NCBI GenBank assembly: GCA_030268105.1
Contig: BSDZ01000086.1
Coordinates: 806,001-870,000, forward strand
DNA: 64,000 bases
Direction of reading: 5' to 3'
Origin: Volvox africanus
Lineage: Eukaryota > Chlorophyta > Chlorophyceae > Chlamydomonadales > Volvocaceae
Shown: positions 48,480 through 60,331 of the stretch, one piece after another
Layout: the number at the start of each line of letters is the position of its first letter
How positions within the stretch are numbered: position 1 is the first letter of the stretch
The notes under the pieces: generated by a model
Databases searched by the model: none
Seen by the model: the letters and a program-made list of their open reading frames with translations, nothing else
Told to the model about the DNA's origin: nothing
Made by a program: the position numbers and the translations under genes

Positions 48480-48830
48480 ACATAAGTAAGGATCTAGATA
48501 CCTAATCTGCATCTATACGTCTTATGAATCGCATCTAGATACTAAAGGCACCCCTTTCAGCCGCATGTAGATATCCTTGTCGTCGAATCTAGACATCCAG
48601 ACCCCTCTTTAGCTGCATCTAGATATTCTTTTCGTCACATTTAGAGATTCAGACCACCACCACCCCTCGTAGCCGCCGCTAGGTATCTGGTAAGCCGCAT
48701 CTCCAGACCGCCCCCTTTACCCGCATCTAGGTACGGAATCATGCTATATATATGGGCCCCCGTATGGGATAGTTAGGTACAAGTAAGACGATATCTATAG
48801 CCAGGTGCTTAGCCGCATCTGAGGCCCGTT
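48480..48830 (+). repeat. CCGCATCTAGAT satellite, right block
   Basis: Continues the array of 47670-47910 beyond the foldback element. Examples are CGCATCTAGATACTAAAGG, GCTGCATCTAGATATTC and CCCGCATCTAGGTACGG. It is more diverged than the left block. Confidence 0.7.
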
Positions 48831-50455
48831 GATACCCTCCTTACGCAAGCAACAGGTGCACAGGCGTTAACAAGGCCGTGCATTCCTTTAGTTATGCACG
48901 GGCAATTATGCAATTAATAACACTATTTCAGCCCTTCATTATAATGCGACTTTCTTGTGGGCGTTGTTTCACTCGTGGCAGCTACCCGGAAGTCCCTACC
49001 TTCCCCTGTAACCCCTAAAACCCTGTAACCCTATACCCTCATCCGTGTACCTATTTCTTGACTTCTCTGAAATCAATGCATTTCTCGGGTTCAGCGCCCA
49101 CCACCAGCATCCAATGGAATCTGCCGAAACCAGGGATCTCGCTCGCACTCGAAATCGATCCTGCAACATCCAGGGACACAGTGTTGATCGCTTATTGGAA
49201 AACTGGCAGCTTTGCAGCTGATACCGGTTGTGTACTGTGCACGGCGCCGTGTTGAGTTTAAGTTATAGTTATGAGTCGATTATTATTAGTACTGGCTCTC
49301 TGCGTGCTATGCAAGCAGGCTGGCTGGCATGGTCATTTGGTACCTATGCGCGAAAGGTTTAACAAACACAATTGTCCTGTACAATCTGAATAACTGAAGA
49401 TGTATATTGGTATGACCTGTGCTTCCTCACCTTAATCGAGCGTACCGTGTTGCGTTGAGCTTCGAAGGATGCTTGGTACTCTGAAGTGCAAGGCCGCGGG
49501 AATACCAGCAGTTGTATCTAACCAGCAGCAGCGTCGGTTACGCACCTGGCTACCTTAGGCAGTGGTCCGAGGGAGCCTCTGATCGCGGTTTCCTTACCGA
49601 AACGTGAGTCCACAAAATGCAAATGAGGTCAGCAGGGTAGCCCTGAATTCGAAGATCATCATGACTATGCGGACGACCCCTGACGACCTGATCAGGAGAG
49701 GGGCCCTAATACAGACAGATCGCAAGGTTAAGGCGAGATGGTATGCAGAGAGCCCCAGGTCATATTTCCTAGATGAAGAAGACGAAGCCATCCTGATACA
49801 TCCCGGTTCACTTCCACCGTTCAGGTAGTGGTCATCGACTGCACGCGCGCCACCGCACGTTCCTGCCTGTAACACACGGCCACACATGAGTATTCTTGGT
49901 CCACATGCATGCTCGTCTTGGAACAGCTTGAGCAAAACAGAATGGTGCCCAATGGGTCGGGCCTAATTGCTTACGGTTCCGACCCGGTCGAACATTACGG
50001 TCGAACGCGACGAACACCTCTCAAACAATGCCGCGATTAAATAATTGACGATTCGTACATATTAACAAGAGCTTCCAACAATTACATGTTAAGGTTTCGT
50101 ATTCGCTTACCACAGGGGTTGATCCCTGCTTTGATCCCTAGACAGTTCCTCGAGAAAGGATCGTGATCGAGTTGCGGTCATCCAGAAACTGCGCGCGCTC
50201 CACTTAGTGTAACGACCGTTCCTTATAAAGCTTACAACATGTTATAATTACAGTCCCCTTTGGTTTTTTCAGGTAAGGATATCAGGTCAAGTGCGTATTG
50301 CTTCGTATTGGACAGGAGTTGCATAGCGGTAACTTGCATTTTTTTCGCATTAGCAGCGATTTCAAAACTTAAACAGATTCCGACTAATAATATCTTTCTT
50401 GAAGTAGGTAGCTACACGATACTGGACGTTAAGGGAGAAATAATCCAAATTAAGG

Positions 50456-52091
50456 ATGTTTCGTCCCTCATATGACCAGCCTCAATCAAACCATCTCAAT
50501 GCCTTGATGGCGTCCTCTTTAATTTTTCTGCTTATTTTTGGAAACGGTACGAGTTGTTTGCGCGCAATATGACGGGATTTAGCCTGAGCCGCAGATGTAC
50601 CTGTATGTAATGCGAATTGGGAAGATGCGTATGATGACCATACTTTCCGTTCCATTTCTCTCCTAGCCGAAAAAGGGATTCTTTGGTTGAAAAAAGGAAG
50701 CTTTAAAAGTTGGCTGGCATGGGAGCTGTCAGGATATTCCCTTTTTACATCATTTTCCTACCCATCTTTTATCATCCGATCAACCCTAACCGCAGGTTTG
50801 CTTTCTATCACGGCAGAGAAAGTAGAACGTGACCTACAGGCCCAGCAGGTGAGCCCATTCTGTCTCCGCCTGCGCTTTCGCGACGGCATTGTCATCGTGT
50901 ATTTGTCGCTGACGGATAAAGCCGGGCTGGGTCCGAAACTGGCTCCTGGAAGGGCATGCTCGGCGGGGATTGTCATACTCATGGCCAAGCTCTCTCCGGA
51001 AAGGAATGCATGTTGGCTTTGCAGCGAGGATGCGCTTGCTCGCCTTAGAAACGAGCAGACCTATCTATGACGTAAACGGTCGCGTGGCACACTCCACGTA
51101 CCCACGTACCTCGTTTGGCTTCGTTCTTGATTACGCACATGTGGGCCCACTTCCTGACCTTCCATCTCTCCATGTAATCCCCCTCCTCCGGACCACTCAG
51201 ATACCAAAGAACGAACGGCGTCTCCTTCTGGGCAAACGCCAGAATCCACCACTGCTGTCTCCACCACCGCCGTCTCCAGCACTACCGCTATCCTCGCCAC
51301 CACCATCAGCACCCAAACGCCGCCGTCGCCCCGCCGAACCAGTGACCCCATCACCACCTCCACCTCCACCGTCCTCGCAACCTCCACCCTTGCCGTCCCC
51401 ACCACCTCCACCTCCACCGTCCGCACCACCTCCTCCTCCACCGTCCTCGCAACCTCCACCCCCGCCGTCCCCACCACCTCCATCTCCGCCGTCCTCACCA
51501 CCTCCACCTCCACCGTCCTCGCAACCTCCACCCCCACCGTCCCCACCACCTCCATCTCCGCCGTCCTCACCACCTCCACCACCGCCGTCCCCACCATCTC
51601 CACCTCCACCGTCCTCACAACCTCCGCCCCCACCGTGCCCACCACCTCCGCCACCACCGTCCCCACCACCTCCACCATCCCCACCCCCTTTATCCTCGTC
51701 ACCATACCCACGTGTACCTATCCGCCGCCGTCGCCCCGCCGAACCGGTAACTGCACCACCGCCCCCACCCTTGCAGCCGTCAAAATCACCACCGCCACCA
51801 TCGCCACTGCCACCCCCACCCTCACCGCCACGGCCATGGCCACCATCGCCTCGACCACCGCCGCCTCTGCCGCTGCCGCCACCGCCACCGACATTCCCCC
51901 GGCCCCGGACAACAATCCGTCCGCCACCGACCAGCCCCATGCGCCCTCACTCGCCTCTCCGTCCACGCCGCCCCAGGCGTCCCCCCCCCCCCGACCTAGC
52001 TCCACCTCCCGATGACTGGTCACAGCCGCCGTTCGAAATCACCCCTGACCATCCCGCAGAAAATAGTCCGCCGCCTCCATACGATTTTTAA
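50456..52091 (+). CDS. Secreted Pro-rich (HRGP-like) protein, 344 aa (gene D)
   Basis: Exons: 50456-50546, 50796-50848, 51201-52091. The ATG at 50456 was preferred over the in-frame ATG at 50507 because it gives a 30-residue exon 1 like the other leaders. The core is MASSLIFLLIFGNG. Exon 2 gives GLLSITAEKVERDLQAQQ, strikingly like GLMVPCSSEQVAKRVSLQ of the first protease. Exon 3 begins IPKNERRLLLGKRQ, then long SPPPPPPSSQPPPPP-type repeats broken by two RRRRPAEPVT motifs. It ends with RRPRRPPPPDLAPPPDDWSQPP and PPPPYDF. It has the longest uninterrupted Pro runs of the plus-strand set. The expected role is a rod-like glycosylated matrix protein. Confidence 0.8.
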
Positions 52092-54310
52092 ATCCCAACC
52101 AATGCAGACCCGACATCCACCTGAATCTCAGGATAGAGCCAAATTGCCCGCTTGGGCCTTTCGCCGCCAGGCACGGTCGAGCCAGCCCAGCTCAGTGTGG
52201 CAGAACAACACAACGATGTGCAGGGCTGCAAGCGACGCTGGCAAATTGTGTTCTGCGCTAATTAATTATAAATCATTTTCCATTTCCAGCCGCAGTTATT
52301 TGCTCCTGGTTACCATTAGAGACCAGAAGCCTAGCTAGGTTGCCTGACAGCAGCTAGCGTGAAGCAGCAGAGGGTGGTTTTGCAACACAGGGTGCAATCG
52401 CGCATGAAGCTGGGGTGCGAGTTCTCTCCGTTCACCTTCCTCACCGCCCTGCCGTGAGCATCCCCTCGGCAAGCCCCAGCACCCGCCATCGACCTCATCG
52501 GGGTTGCCAGGGGGCTTTCATGGCGGGCCTGAGCATTAAAACCCGAGTGACACCGCGCTCCACAGCGCTTTAATTCTGTTGCTGTTTCTGCTATTATTAC
52601 TCCCATCATGGTCATGTGTACTCCCCGTCCATGATGGGGTACGTAGAACGCTGCGTAGTGCAGTTGAGCTGAGGGAAACGAATGAAGCCGAGGAAGCCGA
52701 GAGATTCAGTGGGGCACGGGGACACGCACGGATTTGTGGCATTCGTGAGACTTGTCGAAAAAGGGGGATACGTGCGTGCGGAAGAAGGTGCCGCATGCCT
52801 CATCGTCCCCTTCTCTATGACAAATGTAGGGCAGGCGTTCAGGCGTCTTGGAAAGCACTTGGAACTATCAGTGTGAGCAGGGGTCCCCTGAGGGGTCCTG
52901 AGGGGTCCACCCAGCCAACAGGTAGCGAGCTCAGGTCTTCACAATTTATCCTAGCACTGACTTGCACTGACCTAGCACTGACTTGACTTATTATTAAATA
53001 ATCGTAGTGATGATTGTGACCATGCTCAAATTGTACACGTGCTTTTGTCAATTGCGATCATTAAAATCGGCATTATGAGGGCAGTCTAACGTATAGCGCG
53101 ATGTTATGCCTTGATGACTAGCTCGCTAGCTAGCATGTGACTGTGTTAACTGAGCGTTTCCGGGAAAGCTACAACTGGCGTTTCATATTCCACTTCGGCC
53201 TAGGGTTGACCGACTGGTGGTTTGACGGCAAGCAATCATCATACTGGTATCGTCTTCTGTGTAATGGGGGGCACAGAGACCGACATAGGCTACATGAATA
53301 TGACAAACGTTGTTATTTTATTTACTCATACCTACTCATACCCATTCTATTCTCCTAACCTGTACCTGTACAGCATGCCGTACTAATTTAACGAATGATC
53401 GATCCAAGCCTCAAAAGACTAGAAGGGTATAATTGGGACTGAATTAGGAAGTCGTGCGCCCAGTAACAGATTGTTTGCAGGATGGATGTTTGTTCGGCTT
53501 TGGAGGGAGGGGTCGCTTAGGGCATGCGTACGCGTGCATATACGTGCGCTTGTGCGAGGTTGTGGCGTGTTCTGGCTGCGTGCCTGTCGCGGCCTGTCGC
53601 ATGTGCTTGTACCAACGAGCAGGAGGATACCTGCTTGGTTGTGGATGCGACGCATGGAAAATTACGTGCACGCTTCAAAGACCGTGCTATAGGCTTCCAG
53701 CCGGCTGCACCATATGTGGTGTGCATCCATCAGGCGTTGAGAAACCTTCCCGAGAATGGTTGCGGCACACCAGTATGCCTGTCGGTTCACCGATAACTCC
53801 GATAGCGCTAACGCTGCTCTTACTTTCGTGTCCATGTTCTTATCCATGATAACATAATCGGCAGCGGTTGTTTATCGGGTCACGCCTCAGGCTAGCCGCG
53901 GGATTATTCCATCGAAGATCGCTGTTGTTCCATGTAGTACAGTTGACGTACGGTCGATTCGCCACAAAAGACAGTGAGAGTGCCAGCCGTCAAACAGTTG
54001 GGGGCTTGTTCCAAACTTTAAGATGATCGTGTTTCATACACACATGTGTTTTTGTACGTGCCAGGGTGCGCCGCATCCCCCGTCCCCGTCCTTATCTGGG
54101 GTGCTGTGTTAGATCTGGGGAGCTGCGTTTAAAGCTGTGTAAGGAGCTATGTGAAGATCTGTGTGAGGAGCTATGTGTGGAGTTGTATGTGGGGAGACGC
54201 TTTTGAGAAACTATCATACACACAGCCAAGTCCGCCGGCTGCAGTTTTTTCTGTTGTTAATTATCGAACATTGGCAGTACACTTATCAGGAGGGCCTTAC
54301 GTGCTACCTG
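52092..54310. other. Intergenic region, no gene recognised
   Basis: Open frames on both strands near 52331-52986 and 53419-53849 overlap one another and look random. No repeat family seen elsewhere in the window was found here. Confidence 0.4.
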
Positions 54311-54772
54311 TCAGTCTGGTGTGAGGTCCTCAGAAGCCGAGGCGCGGACGGCCCTTTGCAGATCTCCTTGGATAATGACGTTGGCGGAGGCTCTCGGAGG
54401 GAGTGCGTCCCCTCTTGGTGGCGGTCCGGTGGTGGCGACACTGTCCTTCAGCTCCCGAACCGAGTACGACAAGATGTTTTGGTGGATATTTAACATAGCG
54501 ACTTCCGTTGTTTCTGGGGTATGGCCTGAAATGAGGTACCCGAGCGCGTTTAAATCTATTTCATAATGTAACACATTCCGTGACTCAACGCAAGCATCCA
54601 TCAACTCAGCGACACCAGAGCGGCAACTCCCAGTACTCCGCAGCCATATCTGCGTTGCCTGAATTGTCAAATGCGCATTTAATGGCATGTCACTAAGAGC
54701 AATGCCGTGAATGTGTGGTCGTACGATATCCGCATGTGTTTTTCCTATTGGTTGCAGTGGCTGCCGAGCCAA
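54311..54772 (-). CDS. Unrecognised protein-like exon
   Basis: A 153-codon minus-strand frame with mixed hydrophobic/charged composition, unlike neighbouring random frames. It includes LNAHLTIQATQIWLRSTG, RSGVAELMDACVESRNVL and LNIHQNILSYSVRELKDS, and ends ASEDLTPD. The 5' limit may be an acceptor rather than a start. No family recognised. Together with the frames at 55642-55946 and 56571-57143 on the same strand it could form one split gene, but junctions were not established. Confidence 0.35.
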   Translation of the reverse strand: MARQPLQPIGKTHADIVRPHIHGIALSDMPLNAHLTIQATQIWLRSTGSCRSGVAELMDACVESRNVLHYEIDLNALGYLISGHTPETTEVAMLNIHQNILSYSVRELKDSVATTGPPPRGDALPPRASANVIIQGDLQRAVRASASEDLTPD

Positions 54773-55641
54773 GGATCATGAGCCCCATGCCGCGCCACAT
54801 GTGTGTCGTGCTTTTGTCACATTAGGTATTGAGATCTTGGTCGCATGCTCCAAATTTATTCCGAATCCAGTTATTCGCCTTGGGAGGGGCCAAACAAGAG
54901 ATAAGAGCTAAGCTTGCTACATCCGTGCAGGAACTTGCAAGCAGCGTCCGCTTCGGCCTTCTGCGAATTAATATATGTCATCACGCCCCGCTCAGGCCTT
55001 CGCCCGTTGCCTTCGCGTCGCTGATGTACATGCAGCCGTATGGATGTCGTGCAATCGTCTTGCTGTGCAAGGTCCACAAGAGTCTCCGCCACTCACCAGA
55101 GGGCGTCAGGCTAAGGCGGAGCTGAGCTAAGGGGATATAAGGCTTGAAGGAAGGTTTGCTGTTTGCTTTTACCACCACGTTCGTAGGACAAAGATTACAG
55201 TCAAGCTATCCTCATTATGGATGGGGGTTTATGACGAAATGGCATAGGTCCCCAATGTACGGCAGGATAACGGGCGGGCTTCCTGAACGTCTGACCGACA
55301 CCGTATTTAAGCCCCACACCGTACGACTAGCGCACGAGCTAGGTCGGTCACACCCTCGCCATACCCTTATTGCTGTCACCAGCCTGCCGTACTGAAAGCA
55401 ATACCATACTCGGTTCGGCGATTGTGCCGGCGCATACAGTAAAGGGCCGTGCATATGTCGGCACAGTCGCAATAACACGACAGGTAAAAAGCCTGAAGGG
55501 AAAAACATACGTGCACTCAGGCCCAACCAACATGCAGCTGGTCTGGGTCCTTGGTTCATTCCTGACCCCGGCTTCACTCCCGCGATAAAAGCCGTCGGGT
55601 CTCGGGACAGTAGAAAGTTCAATTGACCAGAACGCACCCCT

Positions 55642-55946
55642 TTATTGTGGCTTCATCAAAACCTCTGGGGCAAGCGCATGGGTGCCATCGTGACAGGAGA
55701 CTGTATAAGTCTTAGCAATGCGCGAATCAAATTGATTTTGACTCCGAATTTCGACCCGAATGATCCTGGTGGTAGTGGGTGAAGAAGGCAGACGAGCGGC
55801 GTCAACTGCTTCATTGGATTTGGTGACGTATACCCGGGCCCTCCCCGGCCCAAAGTGCAACGAGCATGTCGACGTTAGGGCTGTGGCGCCCCTCCGCTGC
55901 CAGAAAGCTATAATAAGTAGGTCAGGTATCCCCTGTACGCACCCTC
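55642..55946 (-). CDS. Unrecognised protein-like exon
   Basis: Minus-strand frame opening after CGTACAG at about 55947. It reads GIPDLLIIAFWQRRGATA...RVYVTKSNEAVDAARLP...TRIIRVEIRSQNQFDSRI, and stops after EVLMKPQ. Protein-like, but unassigned. Confidence 0.3.
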
Positions 55947-56570
55947 CCCTCCTGCATCCGCTCTTTCACTCGCTCAACCATTAAAACGGGCCTAGGCTGA
56001 CCGAGCCAAGTTCCATGTATTACAAGCAGTCCCGTAAAAGGTGGTACAAGCAACAAAATCGCTACACGGTATATGGCGGAGCTTCGTGTAGTGCGCAACA
56101 CGCTCTGCTGCTGCATGCCTGCTCCCATCCCTGTCTCGTCCGCGCTTCCTTGGTGAGAACGCTAACATCATACGTGCTCGTGCAACCATTAAGGGTGACT
56201 CTAAGGCTTGCCTGTAACATTTGGTAATCCGCCATTCGCCCAGCAGGTGCGCTGCTAAATGTCATCGCGGCGCGCCTCTTTTTCAAACTGGTAACGGTGC
56301 GGTAAGTCATTGCGGTAAGTCATCGCCGCCCGGCTGAAGAAACCAGCGCCTGCTGAAAATAGCGTTTTGCAGGGGCATTGTTCAACGCCATCCAATCACC
56401 AAAGGGTGCATTTCACAACTTATCCTGCCCGCGTCACTTCATTATGGGAAACTAGAGAAATGAAACGCGACCCGATGCGGCTCCGAATTCTTTCCTCCGG
56501 CAGGGTAGCTGCTGGACGTAAGGCCATGTAGCGGCTTGCCAGTGCATACACTGCCTGCCTTCCCCTCGAA

Positions 56571-57143
56571 CTAGCGCTTGGCGTAATTGCCTGCTTTTTG
56601 TCCGGCCCTCCAGCCTTCATGTACCTGCTTGGATGTCACCAGTTTGCTAAGTTTACCATTCCTAAACGCATAATAAGCCATCCAACGAATGATGTCATCA
56701 CAAGCACGCATGTCTTCACACGCAGTCAAAGCTAAGAGATCCCTGATCAATTCGCAATTCAGCCGTAAGAACGTTAGACGCTGCAGACGCATCTCCCTAA
56801 CATCAGATGAAAGATCAGAACAAAGTAACCAACTCTTGTGCCGCAAGTATCCGTTCCATAATCGTTCAATAACACCTCTCGGCAGGGCATGCCTCTGTCC
56901 ACGGGTTGCGGCACACGAGCGACCAACCATGCCTCCTGCTTTATGTGGTCGAATACTTGTGCGCCTGTCCCTGGGGGATGCAGGGACTACCACAGGGGTC
57001 CGAGGCTCTCCACGCCTATGGTCACATGCCGAGACCGCACCAGCACGAGACACGCTCCACGCCTCTCCCGACATTGTAGCACAGCACGGTACAAAACAGC
57101 ACAATGGCAAATGTATCCAAAAATTCAAAGCCCGCGGGCTCAA
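56571..57143 (-). CDS. Unrecognised open frame, 190 codons
   Basis: The distal two-thirds (from GVIERLWNGYLRHKSW onward, through LQRLTFLRLNCELIRDLLAL and ACDDIIRWMAYYAFRNGKL) look like an ordinary helical protein. The first third looks non-coding. It ends KAGNYAKR. Family unknown; it may be an exon of a minus-strand gene continuing to 54311. Confidence 0.35.
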   Translation of the reverse strand: MSPRALNFWIHLPLCCFVPCCATMSGEAWSVSRAGAVSACDHRRGEPRTPVVVPASPRDRRTSIRPHKAGGMVGRSCAATRGQRHALPRGVIERLWNGYLRHKSWLLCSDLSSDVREMRLQRLTFLRLNCELIRDLLALTACEDMRACDDIIRWMAYYAFRNGKLSKLVTSKQVHEGWRAGQKAGNYAKR

Positions 57144-57809
57144 TCATCAATTATAATGTAAATGGAGCAGAAATAGCACCAATAGAAAAACCTGCAATCA
57201 ACGCTAGCCTACCCACCTAACTGTGCGCCATCCGGCGATGTCCTGCCGCCCCCCTCCCTTGACTCGCCTCTCACTGGTTTCTTGGATAAAGCCACCTGGG
57301 ATGCCTGTTCAGCTCGCCTGCACCCCGAGTCAGTGCATTAACAAGCTGCACTACGACCATTCGTACAACAGCTACAGATATACGTGCATTTTGTATGTTA
57401 TAATGCTTCCCAAGTAACGGTACTAAGTCCGCAGGTAACGGTGCCCACGCCTGTGTTGTCACAGCGTCCCCTGGCAGCCGCGATATCAGTCGCCAGGCAC
57501 CGCTGGACTACTCATTGCCTCTTTTACCTGGCTAGCAGCGATGCAGTACAACACGCCTGCTTAGCCCGTTGCCTCGACCCCGTTCTGGCCCCACTGGAGT
57601 TCACGGTTAAGCGTACGGCCCCCTTCCCTTCCTAGTTCTATCACGCAACACAACGCAACACAACACAATACATCAAAACATAGCGTTGCGCAGGGCAGAG
57701 CAATTCACGCACAGCCAGCAAAGAGTGTGCCCACCGCCTTAGGTCCGGTGTCCACGGAGACTTGTTCGTTAGCAGTTTTCAATCAGCGACCGCTATGGAC
57801 AGGGCGCGG

Positions 57810-60331
57810 CTACACAGGTTCCGCCGGCGGTGGTGTGTAGTAATCCATCGGGGGCGGTGGGTCATTCTCGGGTACGGGCGTGGTGGGTGGAAGAGTCGGA
57901 AATGTTTGCACATCGTAATCGTAGGGCGGCGGTGGCCCGAAGTCCGGGGGGGGAGGCTTGTTCTTCTTGCGATCAACGGGAGGTGGAGGCTGCGGCGACG
58001 GTGGGCGCAGCTTCTTGGGCAATGGCGGCGACCGCGATGGTGGCGGCGGCGGTGGCGGCTGTTTCCGTTTGCGGTTTGGAGCAGGCGGCGGGCTACGGAC
58101 GAACACAGGGTCAATCGGGGTGTTTTGTGGCTTGATTACGGACGGGGGTGACGATTTGGGCGGGGACGGCGATACCGGCTTGGTGGAGACTGGCGATGGC
58201 GACGGTGAGAGTTTGATCGGCAGCGGTGAAGAGGACATCGCTGGTAGCGGAGGTGAGATCTTTGGCGGCGGCGGTGCGGGAGAAGTTTGTAGTGGCGACG
58301 GAGGCTTCTGAGATGGCACAGGAGTAGGCGGTGAAGGCTTGAGGGTGGCAGAAGGTTGAGGCGGAGAAGGATTGGGCAGCGGTGGAGAGGGCGAGGGCGG
58401 CTTGGCAAGGAGCACGGGGATGGGAGAAGGCAATGGAGATACAAGAGGAGGGGGTGAAGGAGGTGGAGATAAGGGCTTGAGAAGGGTTGGGGAAGGCGGG
58501 AAGGGCGGGCTGGGCGGAGACGGGCGTGCTGGGGGTGAAAAAGCTGGAGGCTTGGCCGAGGTGGATGGTGTGGGCGATGGGGGCTTGGCTAGGGTGGGTG
58601 GTGCGGGCGATACAGGCTTGGTCGGAGTGGGTGGTGCGGGCGATGGAGGCTTGGCTAGGGTGGGTGGTGCGGGCGATACAGGCTTGGTCGGAGTGGGTGG
58701 TGCGGGCGATGGAGGCTTGGCTAGGGTGGATGGTGCGGGCGATGGAGGCTTGGCTAGGGTGGATGGTGCGGGCGATATAGGCTTGGTCGGAGTGGGTGGT
58801 GCGGGCGATGGGGGCTTGGCTTGGGTGGGTGGTGCGGGCGATACAGGCTTGGTCGGAGTGGGTGGTGCGGGCAATGGGGGCTTGGCTTGCGTGGGTGGTG
58901 CGGGCGATACAGGCTTGGTCGGAGTGGGTGGCGCGGGCGATGGGGGCTTGGCCCATGGAGAGGGCGATACAGGCTTGGTCGGAGTGGGTGGTGCGGGCGA
59001 TGGGGGCTTGGCTGGGGTGGGAGGAGAGGGTGACGGAGGCTTGGCTGGGGTGAGAGATGCAGGCGATGGGGGCTTGGCCAGGGTGCCGGGGGATGGGGGC
59101 TTCTTGATGAAGACTATGTTCAGTTGACGAAGCAATCTCCCCGTGTTTGCCTTCAGATTCTGCACAACAGGGGGGCGGGGGGTGGCAGATCGTGCATCAG
59201 ACCTGTGCTCACATCGAAACCACATCTCTCTGTCAGCTGGGAATGCTAGGTGTAGCTGTGACTGCCAAGGTCCAAAATTAGCATTTGCCTCAACGAGGTC
59301 AGGTTGGACAGCTTATCGACAGGGACATGGAGCTGCGAGAGGAGGAGCAGTCACTGGGGATCGCTCTCAATCATTATCACATGCACGCGGAAGGAAGGGA
59401 GCCTCAAATTTGCTCACAACGCCCCTGTCCCAGCGCTGCTTGCTTCCCAAATGTCGTCTCCATGCATTCCTTGTGAAAAAAACAAATGAAAAGCAAATCA
59501 TGAGAGCTTTTTTTGGATGCATTATACCCCGGCCCGCGACAACATTATGGGCGCCGTGCTGCCAAGGTTGTCAGGCGCGAGCTCAGGGATTGCGGTCACA
59601 AATCGCAACGCGCGTGGGGTGGAAAAACAAATTGAGGGACAGGTATATGGCGGATAACCCTAATTGCACTGTTGTTGAGTGATGAGTTATCTTGATGAGG
59701 CACCTTGCTGTGCGCCAAAAGGATTGTGGATGCATGGGACGCTCGGGATGCTACGTGACGGCGCCGGATGGCCGCAGTTACGCGTCGTTACGCCAAGCAG
59801 CGGTAGCAACGACAGCGGCGGGCCACGCATGTTCGCTAAACTGATGCAGATTTATGCGCTAAGTGCATGTTGTGTCTTTATGACAGCATCAGTTGAGGTT
59901 AATCCTCGCGACCGTGGCCGATTCGGCCAACTACTGAAGTCTTTGTCCGCAGAAACTTGCCTGCTGGAATTGGAGCTCCTGCGAACCATCTGCTTGAACA
60001 TTTGAAGCCGCCACACCTGCAGATGTATAAGGCAAAGCTAAGTCGAAACAACGAGGTACAGAGTACAGATGCAGGTCGCGGTTTTGCACGGCAAGTTGTG
60101 CTATAGACGGTCGGCACATCGATTACACAAGATGAAGCAGTTCAGGAAGGTATACAATGTTGAGTGATTGGTACATCCCATCTCCGCGGGCGCAGCTTCC
60201 CTTCCCGGACGAGCCTGATGGTCCGTACCGTTTGCGAACAACAGCACAGATGTGACTAGCACGAGCGCCATATCAACCTTCCACGTAGGAATTGGCCTAA
60301 GGACAGGACGTTTCTGCCAAGCGGTGGTCAT
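57810..60331 (-). CDS. Secreted Pro-rich (HRGP-like) protein, 502 aa (gene E)
   Basis: Exons (minus): 60331-60229, 60016-59961, 59159-57810. Signal peptide [10 protein letters not shown]...[15 protein letters not shown]. Exon 2 gives [19 protein letters not shown]. Exon 3 begins [21 protein letters not shown] long array then runs [20 protein letters not shown] (about residues 75-250), followed by more varied SPPP/PSPP sequence, a basic [11 protein letters not shown] patch, and [20 protein letters not shown], the family signature. It ends [16 protein letters not shown]. The second intron needs a GC donor (CAG/GCAAGT), the standard form of rare GC-AG introns. It is the largest of the five Pro-rich genes and the only one on the minus strand. 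Role as for gene A. Confidence 0.82.

Larger units (their letters stand above)
43970..50455. other. Long gene-poor region
   Basis: No gene could be assigned over ~6.5 kb apart from the repeat structures at 47670-48830. A protein-like open stretch at 49604-49828 (+) (NEVSRVALNSKIIM...SYFLDEEDEAILIHPG) is followed by a weak GTAGTG donor. It could be an isolated exon of an unrecognised gene. Confidence 0.35.

Noticed and set aside
47670..48830. CRISPR-like reading of the regularly spaced CCGCATCTAGAT repeats
   Set aside because: Units are irregularly spaced and diverged, the spacers share sequence, and the genome is eukaryotic; a satellite is the simpler explanation.
31734..59159. Pherophorin assignment for the Pro-rich genes
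   Set aside because: Pherophorins have Cys-containing globular domains flanking the Pro-rich rod. None of the five genes shows such a domain, so only a general HRGP-like label is supported.
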